Shown here: piece after piece, positions 34,773-39,608 of the stretch | How the letters are laid out: each line of letters opens with the position of its first letter | Position numbering within the stretch: position 1 is the stretch's first letter | NCBI GenBank assembly: GCA_946545475.1 | Contig: CAMNNO010000006.1 | Coordinates: 1-39,608, forward strand | Source of the DNA: an uncultured Blautia sp. | GTDB taxonomy: Bacteria > Bacillota > Clostridia > Lachnospirales > Lachnospiraceae | Length of the DNA: 39,608 nt | Direction of reading: 5' to 3' | Position numbers and translations under genes: made by a program | Notes under the pieces: model-generated | Databases searched by the model: none | What the model was told of the DNA's origin: nothing | Seen by the model: the letters and a program-made list of their open reading frames with translations, nothing else

Positions 34773-35636
34773 TTATAACCTCTCAGGGGAGAGCGGCTTA
34801 TTCTGCCCTTCCTCCTCTGACACCATGTCCAGCACCAGAAGCTCCCTGGGGTTGTGGATGCGGATGGGAATGGTATGCTCCCCAAGGCCCGCCGTCACAA
34901 ACATATGGGAATTTCCTTTATGGAAATCGCCGCAGCAGTAGCCGGGGAAGAAACGGAACTGTGAGGAGAAGAATCCGGTATGTTCGCTAAACCTTATGAT
35001 GCCGCCATGATAATGCCCGCTGACAATGACATCCGGATGCATGTCAAGATAGATATCGCCATAGCGGGGCGTGTGGGCGATCAGGATATCGACCATCTTA
35101 ACCGCTGCCTCCGCTTTTTCCGGCCGTTCTTTGATATCCGTTCCCTCAAACAGCTCTTCCATGTCCGATGCGCTTATGAGCGGCCTCGGCCCCTTCCGGT
35201 AGGATTTCATGGGCAGCTCCAGGCCGCGGACGCGGACGGGCACATCCTTTACGGTCAGGAACGCCTCCTGGTTCCGCAGGATAACGGCGATGCCGTCAAG
35301 GCTTTTTAAGTAATCGGCGAAGGCCTCCTTACAGTCCTCCATGTTTTCCATATGGCATTCGTGGTTGCCAAAGGCATAGAACACCGGACATACGGAGGAA
35401 ACCGCTTTTAAAAGGGCGACGCTCTGGTCAAGGGAACTTGCGTGATGCCGCAGCACCATGTCGCCGGCCACAAGGGCAATATCCGGGCGAAGGGAGGCGA
35501 TATCGGCGGACAGCTCCCTGTTACCCTCCCCGTACAGCACACCGTGAAGATCGGCAAGGACGACCACCCGTATCGCCTTTCCGGCAGGGATCTTGCCGCA
35601 GGTAACGGGATATGTTTTTGTAATGTAAGTATTCAT
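34773..35636 (-). CDS. Metallophosphoesterase
   Basis: LADLHG, VAGDMV, FGNHE and SGHYHGG metal-binding motifs. Confidence 0.94.
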   Translation of the reverse strand: MNTYITKTYPVTCGKIPAGKAIRVVVLADLHGVLYGEGNRELSADIASLRPDIALVAGDMVLRHHASSLDQSVALLKAVSSVCPVFYAFGNHECHMENMEDCKEAFADYLKSLDGIAVILRNQEAFLTVKDVPVRVRGLELPMKSYRKGPRPLISASDMEELFEGTDIKERPEKAEAAVKMVDILIAHTPRYGDIYLDMHPDVIVSGHYHGGIIRFSEHTGFFSSQFRFFPGYCCGDFHKGNSHMFVTAGLGEHTIPIRIHNPRELLVLDMVSEEEGQNKPLSPERL

Positions 35637-35662
35637 ATTTTTCCTCCCTGCCGTTGCGCGAG

Positions 35663-35763
35663 CCTGCGATAATCGAGTAGGAGGGGAACCTTCCCCTCCT
35701 ACTCGCCCGCGGGGCGGCGTTCGCCGCTAGGCGATGATTTCCTTATGCCGCCCCTGCGATAAT
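35663..35763 (-). repeat. Modular structured repeat, unit E, flanked by 11-bp direct repeats
   Basis: CCTGCGATAAT at 35663-35673 and 35753-35763; between them GGGGCGGC/GCCGCCCC with inner TCGCC-TAGC-GGCGA, and CGAGTAGGAGGGGAA/TTCCCCTCCTACTCG. Confidence 0.88.
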
Positions 35764-35770
35764 GACTAAC

Positions 35771-35815
35771 AAAAATCCCTGACACCTGCCAAGCAGGAGT
35801 CAGGGACTTTTTTAA
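35771..35815 (-). terminator. Intrinsic terminator of rpsU
   Basis: Minus strand TCCCTGACTCCTGC-TTGG-CAGGTGTCAGGGATTTTT. Confidence 0.9.
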
Positions 35816-35821
35816 GCACAA

Positions 35822-36046
35822 TTAATTATATTTACGTTTTCTTGCAGCTTCAGACTTTTTCTTGCGGCGAACAGAGGGCTTCTCGTAATGTTCTCTTTTA
35901 CGGATCTCCTGCTGAATGCCCGCTTTTGCACAGCTTCTCTTAAAACGACGAAGAGCGCTGTCCAAAGTCTCGTTCTCTTTTACGATAACGTTTGACATAG
36001 ACTCACACCTAACCTCCCCCCAGTTGTAGACTGTGCCAAAATACAA
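35822..36046 (-). CDS. rpsU: 30S ribosomal protein S21
   Basis: [58 protein letters not shown]; true start is MSNVIV near 35998, inside the ORF. Confidence 0.98.
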   Translation of the reverse strand: MYFGTVYNWGEVRCESMSNVIVKENETLDSALRRFKRSCAKAGIQQEIRKREHYEKPSVRRKKKSEAARKRKYN

Positions 36047-36138
36047 CTGTCTGGGTATTTTCTTGCACGCGCTTTATTATATAACAAGGTAGGAGCTTTC
36101 GTCAACATCTTTTTACAAAAACTTTTGTTTTTTCTCTG

Positions 36139-38829
<2,691 letters not shown>

Positions 38830-38915
38830 CGTTAACCTCCGCTCTATAGCTGCGGATCGGGCACCGTCCACCCATATTCCGGCTGTGTGTCCGGCGCCTT
38901 ATTCCGCGAAATGTC

Positions 38916-39608
38916 TTACTCGGTATATACCCTGTGGAATTTTTTCTTTCCTCTCCGGATGACGACGCCTTCCCCGGCGAGGGCGCTCTTCGGGAAAACG
39001 GCCTTAAAGTCATCGACCTTCGCGCCGTCGAAGGTGACGCCGCCCTGCTCAACGGCCCTGCGGCCCTCGGATCTTGTGGGCACAAGGTCTGTCTTGACGA
39101 GAAGGGTCACGATGTCGATATTTCCGTCCGCGTCAAAGTCATCGGCGGCGAGGCAGGTCGACGGCATGTTCTCGGTATTGGCTCCGCCGGCAAACAGGGC
39201 GCGGGCGCCTTCCTGGGCCTTGTCGGCCTCTTCCTTGCCGTGGACCAGGTTTGTCAGCTCGTAGGCCAGGATCTCCTTGGCCTTATTGAGGTCTGAGCCC
39301 TCCCAGGAGGCCATTTCCTCGATCTGCTCGATGGGAAGGAAGGTCAGAAGGCGCATGCACTTGATGACATCGGCGTCATCCACGTTCCGCCAGTACTGGT
39401 AGAAATCGAAGGGCGAGGTCTTGTTGGGATCCAGCCAGACAGCGCCGGACTGGGTCTTGCCCATCTTTTTGCCCTCGGAGTTGAGCAGCAGAGTGATGGT
39501 CATGGCATGGGCATCCTTGCCCAGCTTCCTGCGGATCAGCTCGGTGCCGCCCAGCATGTTGCTCCACTGGTCGTCGCCGCCGAACTGCATGTTGCAGCCG
39601 TATTTCTG
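38916..39608 (-). CDS. tyrS: Tyrosyl-tRNA synthetase, C-terminal part (runs off the window)
   Basis: MQFGGDDQWSNMLGGTELIRR, KMGKTQSGAVWLDP (KMSKS-like) and C-terminal S4-like domain. Confidence 0.96.
   Translation of the reverse strand, partial: QKYGCNMQFGGDDQWSNMLGGTELIRRKLGKDAHAMTITLLLNSEGKKMGKTQSGAVWLDPNKTSPFDFYQYWRNVDDADVIKCMRLLTFLPIEQIEEMASWEGSDLNKAKEILAYELTNLVHGKEEADKAQEGARALFAGGANTENMPSTCLAADDFDADGNIDIVTLLVKTDLVPTRSEGRRAVEQGGVTFDGAKVDDFKAVFPKSALAGEGVVIRRGKKKFHRVYTE

Overview
The window looks like chromosomal DNA from a Clostridia/Lachnospiraceae-like Firmicute (inferred from gene content and order). Most genes are on the minus strand and are core functions: recG, a DAK2/FakA-like protein, Asp23, rpmB (+), gerW, a Nudix hydrolase, a PBP and FtsW/RodA pair, a U32 peptidase, zapA, ruvBA, a full rnfCDGEAB operon, a YprB-like exonuclease (+), rpsA-ispH-cmk, a HI0933-type flavoprotein, a Na+-translocating decarboxylase operon (MmdA-like, OadG, BCCP, OadB, OadA-like), scpAB, a metallophosphoesterase, rpsU, alaS and the 3' part of tyrS. 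No phage, CRISPR, IS transposase, tRNA or rRNA gene was seen. The most unusual content is intergenic. The lead finding is a modular family of structured repeats (five units at four loci). Each unit starts with ATTATSGCAGG, lies directly downstream of an intrinsic-terminator-like hairpin in the same orientation, and keeps its stems by compensatory changes. Other notable signals are a second REP-like hairpin family, a tandem duplication of the rnfB 3' end, a repeat- and hairpin-dense convergent intergenic region (22469-23243), and in-frame minisatellites in the U32 peptidase and ZapA. All calls come from reading the sequence; no searches or folding programs were run.
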